A DNA stretch of 64,000 nt from Gracilibacillus dipsosauri (GTDB lineage Bacteria; Bacillota; Bacilli; Bacillales; Amphibacillaceae), in contig NZ_QGTD01000008.1 in NCBI RefSeq assembly GCF_003176895.1, forward strand, positions 496,001 through 560,000. Reading direction: 5' to 3'. The stretch's first letter is position 1; each line of letters opens with the position of its first letter. The notes beneath the pieces were generated by a model. That model was given only the letters and a program-made list of their open reading frames with translations, was not told the origin of the DNA and ran no database searches. The translations under genes were made by a program, and so were the position numbers. Shown piece after piece: positions 35,228 to 43,564 of the stretch.

Positions 35228-38200
35228 CTATTCCACCTCTAAAATGATCACATTCACTGAATTGGCATGTAATGTAACCACAGTATGATTATCTTGCCAT
35301 TTAATCTCTTTTTTCTTTGGAACAACTTGTTCTGCGTTCTTTTTATTTACATTCGGTGTATGCACGATCGATTCTTCTCCTGTAACGGTGATCATGCTTG
35401 CAGTTTTACTCACATTTAAATTTTTCAAGGCAACTTCTGTTGTTTTTTCAAACGGATCGGCATTCACAAGCTTCACATATACATAGTTATCGTCCTTCGT
35501 TACCGAGTTGAAAATTTCACGATTATAAGCTTCTAGCTTGTAATCTAATGTTTTACTCGTGAATGATCCATCAGTGTAAGAGCAAATAAGTCGATCACCA
35601 TTATCTCCACCATAATTAACGGAGATAGTATAAGGATTATTGTCTAATAGTGGCTCATAACAGCTTGCTCGCAAATTACCTGCTGCTGTACTGGAAGAAT
35701 AATCTCCTAGCATATAACCCTCTATTCCTTGTTTATGCACCTTCACCCCAGTTGCATTTCCATCATATCCAATCGCGTATTCGGTTACATCTTTCTTATC
35801 TGGTGAAATATCTGTTAAACCAACACCGACATAAAAACCGTCATTGCCACTTATCTTTGTTGCATTTACTTCTACTTTATAATTGCTCCAGTTTTTGTTC
35901 ATTAAATATAATCCATTTAATCCATCTGTTTGTGCTTTTAATACTAAACCATGTTCTGGATCTAATTCATATCCATGGGAGCCTGGTATTACCTTCCAAT
36001 TAGAATCTAGTTCTTTAGTGAAATCCTGTTCGAATAATATGTTTCCACTATGATTGTCAATTACCTTCACTGCCCTAACCTGGATTTCCGCATCTCCCGT
36101 AGCAATCTCAATTCCACCATGTGGAGCGATTTTAGTTAATGTACCATTGTTATAGGCGGAAAATGATGTGTCTAACACTTTGGATCCTAGGTATTTTGCG
36201 AAGAGCTTTTGGACATAGTAATTTGGTGTGAACCAAACATCTTCATCATCGAACCAGATTAAATCAGGTGTCCACCTATAAGTACCGTCTGTTAACACTT
36301 TATTAAATAAAGGTGCATAAGCGACTAATCTCACAATATCTGCATTATTCTCAAAACCTGTCATGATCGCTGCTTCTGCCACAGCTCCTGCTAACGTATT
36401 TTTGTCAGTAGAAGCAAACTCTCCAACAAACACTTTAGAGGTTTCTCGCTCATCAAGATTTCCGTCAGATTGATAGGCACGATAATAATAATTGTATCTA
36501 TCAACATTGTTTAATAAATATTCATTGGAACGATAATAGTGTTCATCCGCAATGGTATCCATATAGTTAGCCTGCTTGTTATACCAAGTAACTTTTTCCT
36601 CCAGTGTCTTTTGTCCATCCGTAAATTGCACATTGGCTGTACCTGTAAGATTTCCACTTAAAAACTTCCAGCCTTCTTGGTAAGCATCGTCATCAGCTTG
36701 AGCACCAACAGTAGAAATTATGTGTAATTCATACCCAGGATAATGCTTATCCATATATGAATCAATCTCTGTCTTAAAGTATTCAAAGTTTGCAAAAAAC
36801 TCTGTTCCCCAGTTTTCATTACCAACACCTAAGTAGTGCAAATCAAAAGGTGCCTCATGCCCCATTTCTTTACGAAGTTTTGCCCATTCATTATGATCAA
36901 AATCTGTATTGATCGCAAAATCAATTAAATCAGTAAAGCTTTTCACATAATAATCTCTCAATTCTCCACCAGCAGGGTTGACATAATCTGAGCGTGCTTG
37001 ACAGAGTACACCACAGGCCATAACAGGCAGTGGGGTAGCATTTAAGTCTTCTGCTAATTGGAAATATTCCATATAGCCAAGCCCCATTGTCATCATATAA
37101 CCCCAAACATTGAAGTTTTCCTTCCGCAATTCAATCGCACCAACAGAGTCCTTCCATTCGTAGACATTTTCCCAGATAAATGATCCTTCTGAAATACAGC
37201 CACCAGGGAAGCGAAGGAATTTCGGATGTAGATCTACTAATGCCTGAACTAAATCCTTGCGTAGTCGATAGTTAGGATTTGCTTTATAATTAATGTGAGC
37301 AGTTTGTGAACTTTGTTCTTCCGCTGCTCCCCAAACATCTCTCGGCATTAAGGAAACCATATCAATAGCTACTTCCCCATCAAAGGTTAATGAAAGTTGT
37401 CCAAGAGTGGTTTTAGAACCAGTTAGGACAAGCTCTGAATCGATTCCATATTTCTTCCATTTATTATTCCCTGCCACTGTAACCGTAATTTTGTCACTTA
37501 TAGGCTCACTAGAATCATCCTGTAGCTGTACGGTAATGTTTGCTGTCTTTTTCGCCTTTGCCCATATGGTGAAATCATATAAATCACCTTGTCTAATCGA
37601 CATCGCACAAGCGTGATTAGAATCGGTAAATCCTTTGTTTTTAATAGTTGTTTCATTTGGTACGGTAATATAATAGGAATTAATATCTTTATCGTCTATC
37701 CCAAAAAATTCATTCAAACCACCAGTATTTTTGACTTCTACTTTGTCTAAATCACCAAACCATGCATGTAAGGGGACATGATTTCTACCTGTAGAACATC
37801 CACAGGCTCCTGAATGATGAGAATAAGTATCGAATTCAAATGATTCGAATGATCGGTTCTGAACAAGCTCTGCATAAATCCCCCCATCTGCGGCATTATT
37901 AATATCTTCATAGAACAAACCATACATGATGTCACTTACATCTAACAATTCATTATCTCCCTCAATAGTTAGATGATGGGACGGAACCCCCTCTGGTAAA
38001 ACGGTTAACGTAAATTGCTTTTCGGTTGTACTATCTTTTTTGCTTAAGGTTGCAGTAAGTGTTACACCTTTTGGCTCAGCTACATTCCCTACTGTCCCTT
38101 GATTAGATAATGCATCCATATCACTGGATCGCCACGTGACTGCTACCTTCCCACCCATTAAAGACGAAGGTAACGAAACATCCCGAGACACAACAGTGAT

Positions 38201-38977
38201 CGGAAAAGACAAATATTTATCCTTAGCTAGTTCTATTATTTCCTTATCAGTTAGAGATTCACACATAACTTCAATCACTTCATCTTCAGTTAATCCAGCC
38301 TCATAAATGCGAAAATCTGCTAGAGCACCATGGAAATCGGAATCAGGGGCGTGCTGTGATCTGCCGATATAATTATTGCTGTAATTCTTTTCTTCAGAAA
38401 ATGTCTCAAACCAATTTCGCAGTTGTTTATAAGTACCACTTGAGGTCTGACTGATAGAACCATCTGCTACGATTTCACCATTGACATAAATAACTGGACC
38501 AGCACTACTTAGGGTGCCACCTTCTGTTCCTTTGACTGACATAGCAACATGAATCCACTCTCCTAGTGAACATGTTTTTCCAGCATCTGCAAAGAGATCA
38601 GAGCCTGAGAAGCAAACACCTCTTAAGTTCCTGGATAAAAATATGTATGGCCCATCTGGCCCTTTACCAAAATCAAAAATTCGTTCCCAAACATCTGTCC
38701 CTTTTTTCAAGTAAATCCAGCTACTAATGGTAATTCCAGTACGATCACTGATGTTTTTAAATAATCCAGAAGGCAGTTTTAAATAGGAGCTACCATTCTT
38801 TCCACCAGAAAATGTTGCCGCTTTCCTTTCAGCCATCACTTCAATCTTTGGTTTTACTTCCCCTTCTGTTATTGCATCATAGCCGTTCCCTGAACTATCT
38901 TTTCCAACACAGTCTGGATCATCGAAAAGATAATGTGCAATGATGCGATCCTTAGGTGAATAATTCTTATCGTTCAT
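35228..38977 (-). CDS. Large multidomain GH51-type alpha-L-arabinofuranosidase
   Basis: A 1249-residue enzyme predicted to remove terminal arabinose from arabinoxylan or arabinan. In order: a LamG/concanavalin jelly roll (about 10-235), an Ig-like domain of the atrophied bacterial type (about 245-335), then the GH51 region. That holds MYGLFYEDINNAADGG, a carbohydrate-binding-like insert, and the barrel with the acid/base Glu near 716 (GVGNENWG) and the nucleophile Glu near 852 (FVGEFAS). A second jelly-roll-like insert (about 990-1120) interrupts the C-terminal beta domain. There is no signal peptide although an AGGGGG site fixes the start, so it should be cytoplasmic. No sugar transporter or other hydrolase gene is adjacent. 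Confidence 0.88.
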   Translation of the reverse strand: MNDKNYSPKDRIIAHYLFDDPDCVGKDSSGNGYDAITEGEVKPKIEVMAERKAATFSGGKNGSSYLKLPSGLFKNISDRTGITISSWIYLKKGTDVWERIFDFGKGPDGPYIFLSRNLRGVCFSGSDLFADAGKTCSLGEWIHVAMSVKGTEGGTLSSAGPVIYVNGEIVADGSISQTSSGTYKQLRNWFETFSEEKNYSNNYIGRSQHAPDSDFHGALADFRIYEAGLTEDEVIEVMCESLTDKEIIELAKDKYLSFPITVVSRDVSLPSSLMGGKVAVTWRSSDMDALSNQGTVGNVAEPKGVTLTATLSKKDSTTEKQFTLTVLPEGVPSHHLTIEGDNELLDVSDIMYGLFYEDINNAADGGIYAELVQNRSFESFEFDTYSHHSGACGCSTGRNHVPLHAWFGDLDKVEVKNTGGLNEFFGIDDKDINSYYITVPNETTIKNKGFTDSNHACAMSIRQGDLYDFTIWAKAKKTANITVQLQDDSSEPISDKITVTVAGNNKWKKYGIDSELVLTGSKTTLGQLSLTFDGEVAIDMVSLMPRDVWGAAEEQSSQTAHINYKANPNYRLRKDLVQALVDLHPKFLRFPGGCISEGSFIWENVYEWKDSVGAIELRKENFNVWGYMMTMGLGYMEYFQLAEDLNATPLPVMACGVLCQARSDYVNPAGGELRDYYVKSFTDLIDFAINTDFDHNEWAKLRKEMGHEAPFDLHYLGVGNENWGTEFFANFEYFKTEIDSYMDKHYPGYELHIISTVGAQADDDAYQEGWKFLSGNLTGTANVQFTDGQKTLEEKVTWYNKQANYMDTIADEHYYRSNEYLLNNVDRYNYYYRAYQSDGNLDERETSKVFVGEFASTDKNTLAGAVAEAAIMTGFENNADIVRLVAYAPLFNKVLTDGTYRWTPDLIWFDDEDVWFTPNYYVQKLFAKYLGSKVLDTSFSAYNNGTLTKIAPHGGIEIATGDAEIQVRAVKVIDNHSGNILFEQDFTKELDSNWKVIPGSHGYELDPEHGLVLKAQTDGLNGLYLMNKNWSNYKVEVNATKISGNDGFYVGVGLTDISPDKKDVTEYAIGYDGNATGVKVHKQGIEGYMLGDYSSSTAAGNLRASCYEPLLDNNPYTISVNYGGDNGDRLICSYTDGSFTSKTLDYKLEAYNREIFNSVTKDDNYVYVKLVNADPFEKTTEVALKNLNVSKTASMITVTGEESIVHTPNVNKKNAEQVVPKKKEIKWQDNHTVVTLHANSVNVIILEVE

Positions 38978-39056
38978 TGTTCCCCCTCATTTCTATCTGT
39001 AATATAAATACAACTTTAAACAGTAAACCAATATTTTTTAACATGTACTGACAACT

Positions 39057-39119
39057 ATTATAATATGAAATAAATATTTTACAAATTATTTCGCTGACAT
39101 TTGTACATTTAAGTCAAAT
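39057..39119 (-). promoter_or_regulatory. Promoter and possible operator of the GH51 gene
   Basis: On the minus strand TTGTAA (39084-39079) and TATAAT (39062-39057) with a 16-base spacer form a sigma-A promoter about 80 bases before the gene. Upstream at 39099-39119 is an imperfect dyad with ATTTG and CAAAT ends and an ATTTGTAC half-site. That half-site resembles half of an AraR operator (ATTTGTAC.GTACAAAT). AraR control is only a suggestion. Confidence 0.5.
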
Positions 39120-39242
39120 ATTTTTTAGAGCTTCCTTCTACTCATTGAGCTTCATCTATCGGTATCACGCTTTAAAGTATACGTATAACTTCACGATCAA
39201 GTGTTATTTGCACGGATAATTACAGTTGAAATGAAATAAGAA

Positions 39243-39293
39243 AAAGCAGGTCAACTAGGCTACATTTTTGTAACACCTAAACTGATCTGCTTA
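39243..39293 (-). terminator. Terminator of the ars operon
   Basis: A long imperfect hairpin (AGCAG...CTGCT ends, several inner pairs), followed on the minus strand by TTTTTCTT. It lies just past the arsC stop. Confidence 0.75.
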
Positions 39294-39303
39294 CCCCTTA
39301 AGT

Positions 39304-39723
39304 TTATTTTCTTGTTTCCGCAAACTTCTTAATTCTATCCCCTATTTCATCTCGAACTCTTTGAAATACTTGCCACTTTTCCTCTTCCGTTCCGGTTGCA
39401 TTCGCAGGGTCATCGAACCCCCAGTGCTCCCGTTTTACGTTTTGCGGAGTTATGGGACACTTGTCGGCTGCATCTCCGCAAAGTGTTACAGCCAGCGTTG
39501 ATTCATTAAGAATTTCAGATGAGATGATCTCAGACTGTTGATTAGAAATATCAATGCCGACTTCCTTCATTGCACGCACTGCGTTTGGATTCAATCCATG
39601 TGCTTCAATCCCCGCACTATAAACTTCCCAATCATCACCTAAGTATTTTTTTGCCCATCCTTCTGCCATTTGGCTTCGACATGAATTTCCAGTACATAAG
39701 AAGTAGACTATTTTTTTTGCCAT
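39304..39723 (-). CDS. arsC: Arsenate reductase (thioredoxin-coupled)
   Basis: A 139-residue low-molecular-weight-phosphatase-fold enzyme that reduces arsenate to arsenite. The nucleophile loop CTGNSCRS has Cys10, and the redox pair lies in LCGDAADKC (Cys82 and Cys89), as in the S. aureus/B. subtilis type. Last gene of arsR-arsB-arsC. GGAAG precedes the ATG. Confidence 0.96.
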   Translation of the reverse strand: MAKKIVYFLCTGNSCRSQMAEGWAKKYLGDDWEVYSAGIEAHGLNPNAVRAMKEVGIDISNQQSEIISSEILNESTLAVTLCGDAADKCPITPQNVKREHWGFDDPANATGTEEEKWQVFQRVRDEIGDRIKKFAETRK

Positions 39724-39752
39724 CTTTTATCTTCCTTTCTTTGATCATTTGG

Positions 39753-41051
39753 TTAAAAAACTACTAGTGTCAGATAGAGACCGAGTAATGTTATAAATAA
39801 TATTGGAATCGTTAATATAATCCCTGTTTTAAAATAGGTTCCCCACGATATTTTTACCCCTTTTTGGGATAACACATGAAGCCATAATAAGGTTGCTAGG
39901 GAACCAATTGGTGTGATCTTCGGGCCAAGATCAGAGCCGATAACATTCGCATAAATCAATGCTTCTCTCATAACCCCCGATGTATTGGTTTCCGCAATAG
40001 CGATCGCATCAATCATGACAGTTGGCATATTATTCATGATGGATGACAGTATAGCAGCAATGAACCCCATGGAGATTGTCGCTATAAATAAACCTTGCTC
40101 TGCACTTTCTTGAATGGTTTTTGCCAATAAATCTGTTAATCCTGCGTTCCGTAATCCGAATACGACTACGTACATTCCAATGGAAAAGAAAACAATTTCC
40201 CACGGTGCCCCTTTAATAACAGATGTCGTATGAACCGCTTTACTATTTTTTGCCATCCACAGGAAGAATATAGCGATTAGACCCGCTACAATAGAAACAG
40301 GCATTCCAATAAACTCACTCAAAAAATAACCTATTAATAAAACCACTAATACATACCATGACAAATAGAACATCTTCAGATCCTTTATAGCATCAGAAGG
40401 TTGCTTTAACTGGGTTACATTATATTGTCTAGGAATGCTCTTCTTAAAATAAACAAATAATACCGCAATGGTTGCAATTAATGAAAATAAGTTAGGAATA
40501 ATCATTCGTGAAGCATATTCCACAAAGCCAATATTAAAAAAGTCTGCTGATACAATATTAACTAGATTACTAACAATGAGTGGTAATGATGTAGTATCGG
40601 CAATAAAACCACTTGCCATTATAAATGGAAAAACCATTTTTTCTTGAAAATTCAGATTACGAACCATTGCTAATACGATAGGTGTAAGTATCAGTGCTGC
40701 CCCATCATTAGCAAAAAATGCCGCAACGACCGCTCCTAGTAAACTGATATACACAAACATCTTCCATCCATTACCCTTTGCAGCTCTAGCCATATGTAAA
40801 GCTGCCCATTCAAAAAATCCTATTTCATCTAAAATTAAGGAAATAATAATAATGGCAACAAATGCAAGAGTGGCATTCCAAACAATACCTGTTACTTCTA
40901 GTACGTCCTGAAGGCTCACCACTCCAAATATTAAGGCAAGGAGAGCACCACCAGAGGCAGACCATCCAATGGATAATCCTTTTGGTTGCCAGATTACCAA
41001 TACTAAGGTAACCAAAAATATAAGTGATGCAAATAAAACGGTCAAAGACAA
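39753..41051 (-). CDS. arsB: Arsenite efflux permease ArsB
   Basis: A 432-residue membrane protein with about 12 helices, the arsenite/antimonite exporter of the pI258 type. Characteristic segments are [38 protein letters not shown] and [20 protein letters not shown]. The start is TTG at 41051 with a GGGGGAAG ribosome site; no ATG lies near. It follows arsR by 13 bases and precedes arsC by 29. Confidence 0.95.
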   Translation of the reverse strand: MSLTVLFASLIFLVTLVLVIWQPKGLSIGWSASGGALLALIFGVVSLQDVLEVTGIVWNATLAFVAIIIISLILDEIGFFEWAALHMARAAKGNGWKMFVYISLLGAVVAAFFANDGAALILTPIVLAMVRNLNFQEKMVFPFIMASGFIADTTSLPLIVSNLVNIVSADFFNIGFVEYASRMIIPNLFSLIATIAVLFVYFKKSIPRQYNVTQLKQPSDAIKDLKMFYLSWYVLVVLLIGYFLSEFIGMPVSIVAGLIAIFFLWMAKNSKAVHTTSVIKGAPWEIVFFSIGMYVVVFGLRNAGLTDLLAKTIQESAEQGLFIATISMGFIAAILSSIMNNMPTVMIDAIAIAETNTSGVMREALIYANVIGSDLGPKITPIGSLATLLWLHVLSQKGVKISWGTYFKTGIILTIPILFITLLGLYLTLVVF

Positions 41052-41064
41052 AACACTTCCCCCT

Positions 41065-41409
41065 TTAACAACATGAAATTCTAGTTCCTTTTTTCTCTAA
41101 TTCTATTAATTTATCCTTTTGACTCGGGAGCTCCTGCAGAATTTGTTCAACAAAATGAAAATAATCATTTTCTGTATTTAAGGAGTAAAAAATCCATTGC
41201 CCCCTCCTTTGTTCTTTAACAATGCCTGCATCTTTTAATTTTCGAAGATGCTGGCTAATAGACGGTTGACTCATTTGAAAAATTTCTACAAATTCGCAAA
41301 CACAGCATGTATGATTTTCTAATAATTTTACTATCATTAGTCGGGTTTTATCTCCAAGTAATTTTAGAATAGTTGCCGCATTCTCAATGTTAACGGTTGT
41401 TGTAATCAC
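41065..41409 (-). CDS. arsR: Arsenic-responsive repressor ArsR
   Basis: A winged-helix ArsR/SmtB repressor of 114 residues. The inducer-binding motif is HTCCVCEF (usually ELCVCDL) in the recognition-helix region, then [18 protein letters not shown]. Two more cysteines end the protein (ISCC). The frame opens at ATG 41424, but GGAGGTG lies inside that extension and six bases before GTG 41409, so GTG is the likely start. It should repress its own operon at the dyad just upstream. Confidence 0.93.
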   Translation of the reverse strand: MITTTVNIENAATILKLLGDKTRLMIVKLLENHTCCVCEFVEIFQMSQPSISQHLRKLKDAGIVKEQRRGQWIFYSLNTENDYFHFVEQILQELPSQKDKLIELEKKGTRISCC

Positions 41410-41434
41410 TACATACACCTCCATTTCTTTTATT

Positions 41435-41464
41435 AATATATAATAATATGCTTATATATTGCAA
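41435..41464 (-). promoter_or_regulatory. ars promoter with ArsR-type operator
   Basis: A perfect inverted repeat, AATATATAA (41435-41443) and TTATATATT (41452-41460), with an 8-base spacer. On the minus strand TTGCAA (41464-41459) is the likely -35 and TATTAT/TATATT the -10, so the dyad covers the spacer. It is placed 26 bases before the arsR GTG. Confidence 0.72.
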
Positions 41465-41515
41465 GCTAAGATTTCCTAAATGCGAAAAGGAAACGTTTGT
41501 AAATATGGATATGTA

Positions 41516-41552
41516 AAAAGCCTGCCCTATTAAATGAGAGGGCAAGCATTGT
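41516..41552 (-). terminator. Terminator of the DUF1360 gene
   Basis: GCTTGCCCT/AGGGCAGGC stem read on the minus strand, followed by TTTTTACA. It lies just past the DUF1360 stop. Confidence 0.82.
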
Positions 41553-41560
41553 TATCTTAA

Positions 41561-41932
41561 TTATCTTTCACTAAACCATTTCACCAGCTTTGTCCCAACA
41601 CCGACAAAGGTTTCTAATATCGCCTGTCCACCAGCGATTGATAAAATAAATATAACAGGCCATGAAAAATCCGGTATCCATATAAACGCAATCGTAATAA
41701 ATATCGCACTCCAGATTCCTGCACACCAATAACAATTCAACAGATAGCCAAATTTCGATGTAGGTACTTTCTTAACATGCTCCTCCCCTTTCTCATCTGT
41801 TACTATTTCCTTTTTTAAAAATGGATTTCGAATAAATTCGGTGATCTTATCAAAAACGATTAGATGTGTTAAACGGTAACTTGCTAACAGGAGGATGAGA
41901 TAAGTCAACCAGTCAATATCTATACTTTTCAT
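41561..41932 (-). CDS. DUF1360 membrane protein (YngL/YjcA-like)
   Basis: A 123-residue protein with three hydrophobic segments. It has the DUF1360 signature ASYRLTHLIVFDKI near the start and LLNCYWCAGIWSA in the middle. Paralogs in B. subtilis (YjcA, YngL) are linked to sporulation or unknown. GGAAAGG precedes the ATG. A Fur-box-like sequence lies about 20 bases upstream. Confidence 0.86.
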   Translation of the reverse strand: MKSIDIDWLTYLILLLASYRLTHLIVFDKITEFIRNPFLKKEIVTDEKGEEHVKKVPTSKFGYLLNCYWCAGIWSAIFITIAFIWIPDFSWPVIFILSIAGGQAILETFVGVGTKLVKWFSER

Positions 41933-41951
41933 ACAATTCCTTTCCCATGCT

Positions 41952-41970
41952 AAAAATGATTATCATTAGT
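41952..41970. promoter_or_regulatory. Fur-box-like site
   Basis: A 19-base stretch centred on ATGATTATCAT that matches 15 of 19 positions of the classical Fur box. It is close to the start of the DUF1360 gene (minus strand) and about 40-60 bases upstream of the rpsN promoter. Which gene it serves, and whether Fur, Zur or PerR binds, is not known. Confidence 0.45.
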
Positions 41971-42012
41971 TTGGTGTACTAATTAGTAGTTTATACATCC
42001 ATTCCCCATTAT

Positions 42013-42041
42013 TTACTTATCACGTTAACCTATGTTATAAT
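42013..42041 (+). promoter_or_regulatory. Sigma-A promoter of rpsN
   Basis: TTACTT (42013-42018) and TATAAT (42036-42041) with a 17-base spacer, about 70 bases before the ATG. Confidence 0.65.
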
Positions 42042-42090
42042 ATTCTTCTACCCAAAAAATTTCATTCCCTTTAAATAAATTATTTTCTAA

Positions 42091-42294
<204 letters not shown>

Positions 42295-42302
42295 AAGAGA
42301 AG

Positions 42303-42331
42303 AAGCCAGCCTAAAACGGTTGGCTTTTTTG
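42303..42331 (+). terminator. Terminator of rpsN
   Basis: Stem 42303-42311 with 42318-42326 (one G-U pair) and a run of T. Confidence 0.85.
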
Positions 42332-42403
42332 TATTCTTGGAGACTATTTCTTCCATAAACTCTATGTATCTCATCTTGACATAGTTGTCCATACTATTAA
42401 AAG

Positions 42404-43564
42404 TTGCTACAATATTTTCGTAGATGTAGACAGGAGGTAATTCCGTTCAAAATACGTAGTATATTAAGTCTATTACTGATAATTGGTGTTATTTGGTATT
42501 TTTATGGTGATGATTATGAAAGGGCCGGCTTTCAAGGAGTTACTAGTGAGATCCAATCAGATCTCCAATCGATAAAAGAAAATCCGATTATAACAAATAC
42601 GATTGATACGATAAGTACAGGAATTAAAGAATTATTCCATGAGGTTTTGCCTGAAGAGCGATCAGAAGGCCAACAAGTGGAAGAGAAACCAAATTTAGAA
42701 TCCCCTTCCACTGAAATCTTTTCTATCCACAATGTAGAGCTAAAGGATAGCCGTGCAGATGTGGAAGCAGAAGCTGGTCCACCTAAGCGCTCCTCTTTAA
42801 ATGAGTACGGAGTCAATTGGGTAGCCTATCACGAGAACTATCAAAACTTCTTTATGGTTGCTTATGATGATAAAAATCAAATCGTTGGATTATTTACAAA
42901 CCAGGATTTGTTCACCTCATCCGAAGAAATTTCTATGAAAAGCAATCAAAAAGAAGTAATAGCAGCACTTGGTGAACCTCTAGATTCCATTGATAAAGGG
43001 CTTGTGCGTTACCAAATAAACAAAGAACAAGCATATGATGTTTTCTTATTAGATGAAAGTTATGTAACTATTTTCTATGATAAGCATGAAAACAATACGA
43101 TTACAGCCATTCAAATGATTAGTAAAGATCTTGAGCAACAAAAGCAAAAATATTTTGCCGAGCCTAGTGAACAACTAAAAGAAGGCTTTGAGCTTCAATT
43201 ATTTGATCTAACAAATGCTGCTCGGGTGCATCACGGACTTCCTGTTCTAGCATGGAACGAAGAGGTTCGACAAACTGCTAGAGACCATAGTACAGATATG
43301 GCTGATCATAATTATTTTAGTCATACGAATTTAGCGGGTTTATCCCCATTTGATAGAATGAAGGAGGATCATATTCGCTTTCAAATAGCCGGAGAGAACC
43401 TAGCGTCTGGTCAGCCTAGTAGTATTTTCGCACATGAAGGCTTAATGAATTCAGAAGGACATAGAGAAAATATTTTAAATAATAAATTCGAAACACTCGG
43501 TATCGGGGTTGCCTTTAATCAAGATTCCCAACCATTTTATACAGAAAATTTTGTAACGAATTAG
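42404..43564 (+). CDS. ylbC: CAP-domain protein (YlbC-like), start uncertain
   Basis: Up to 386 residues: an N-terminal membrane anchor (LSLLLIIGVIWYFY), a linker, a CAP-associated domain (about 110-250) and a C-terminal CAP/SCP domain (about 265-386) with FDLTNAARVHHGLPVL, DHNYFSHTNLAGLSPFDR and GHRENILN. Proteins of this kind are surface or secreted with unknown role. The start is odd: AGGAGG at 42432-42437 is not followed by ATG, GTG or TTG. The codon at the right distance (42446) is TTC. The open frame begins upstream at TTG 42404, which lacks a ribosome site. Its end overlaps the convergent pullulanase by four bases. Confidence 0.85.
   Translation: MLQYFRRCRQEVIPFKIRSILSLLLIIGVIWYFYGDDYERAGFQGVTSEIQSDLQSIKENPIITNTIDTISTGIKELFHEVLPEERSEGQQVEEKPNLESPSTEIFSIHNVELKDSRADVEAEAGPPKRSSLNEYGVNWVAYHENYQNFFMVAYDDKNQIVGLFTNQDLFTSSEEISMKSNQKEVIAALGEPLDSIDKGLVRYQINKEQAYDVFLLDESYVTIFYDKHENNTITAIQMISKDLEQQKQKYFAEPSEQLKEGFELQLFDLTNAARVHHGLPVLAWNEEVRQTARDHSTDMADHNYFSHTNLAGLSPFDRMKEDHIRFQIAGENLASGQPSSIFAHEGLMNSEGHRENILNNKFETLGIGVAFNQDSQPFYTENFVTN

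Larger units (their letters stand above)
38978..39303. other. Gap between the GH51 and arsC genes
   Basis: About 325 bases holding the GH51 promoter region (39057-39119) and the arsC terminator (39243-39293). No reading frame with a ribosome site was seen. Confidence 0.7.

Noticed and set aside
35650-36003. 117-codon plus-strand frame inside the GH51 gene
   Set aside because: Antisense shadow of the arabinofuranosidase; composition is not protein-like.
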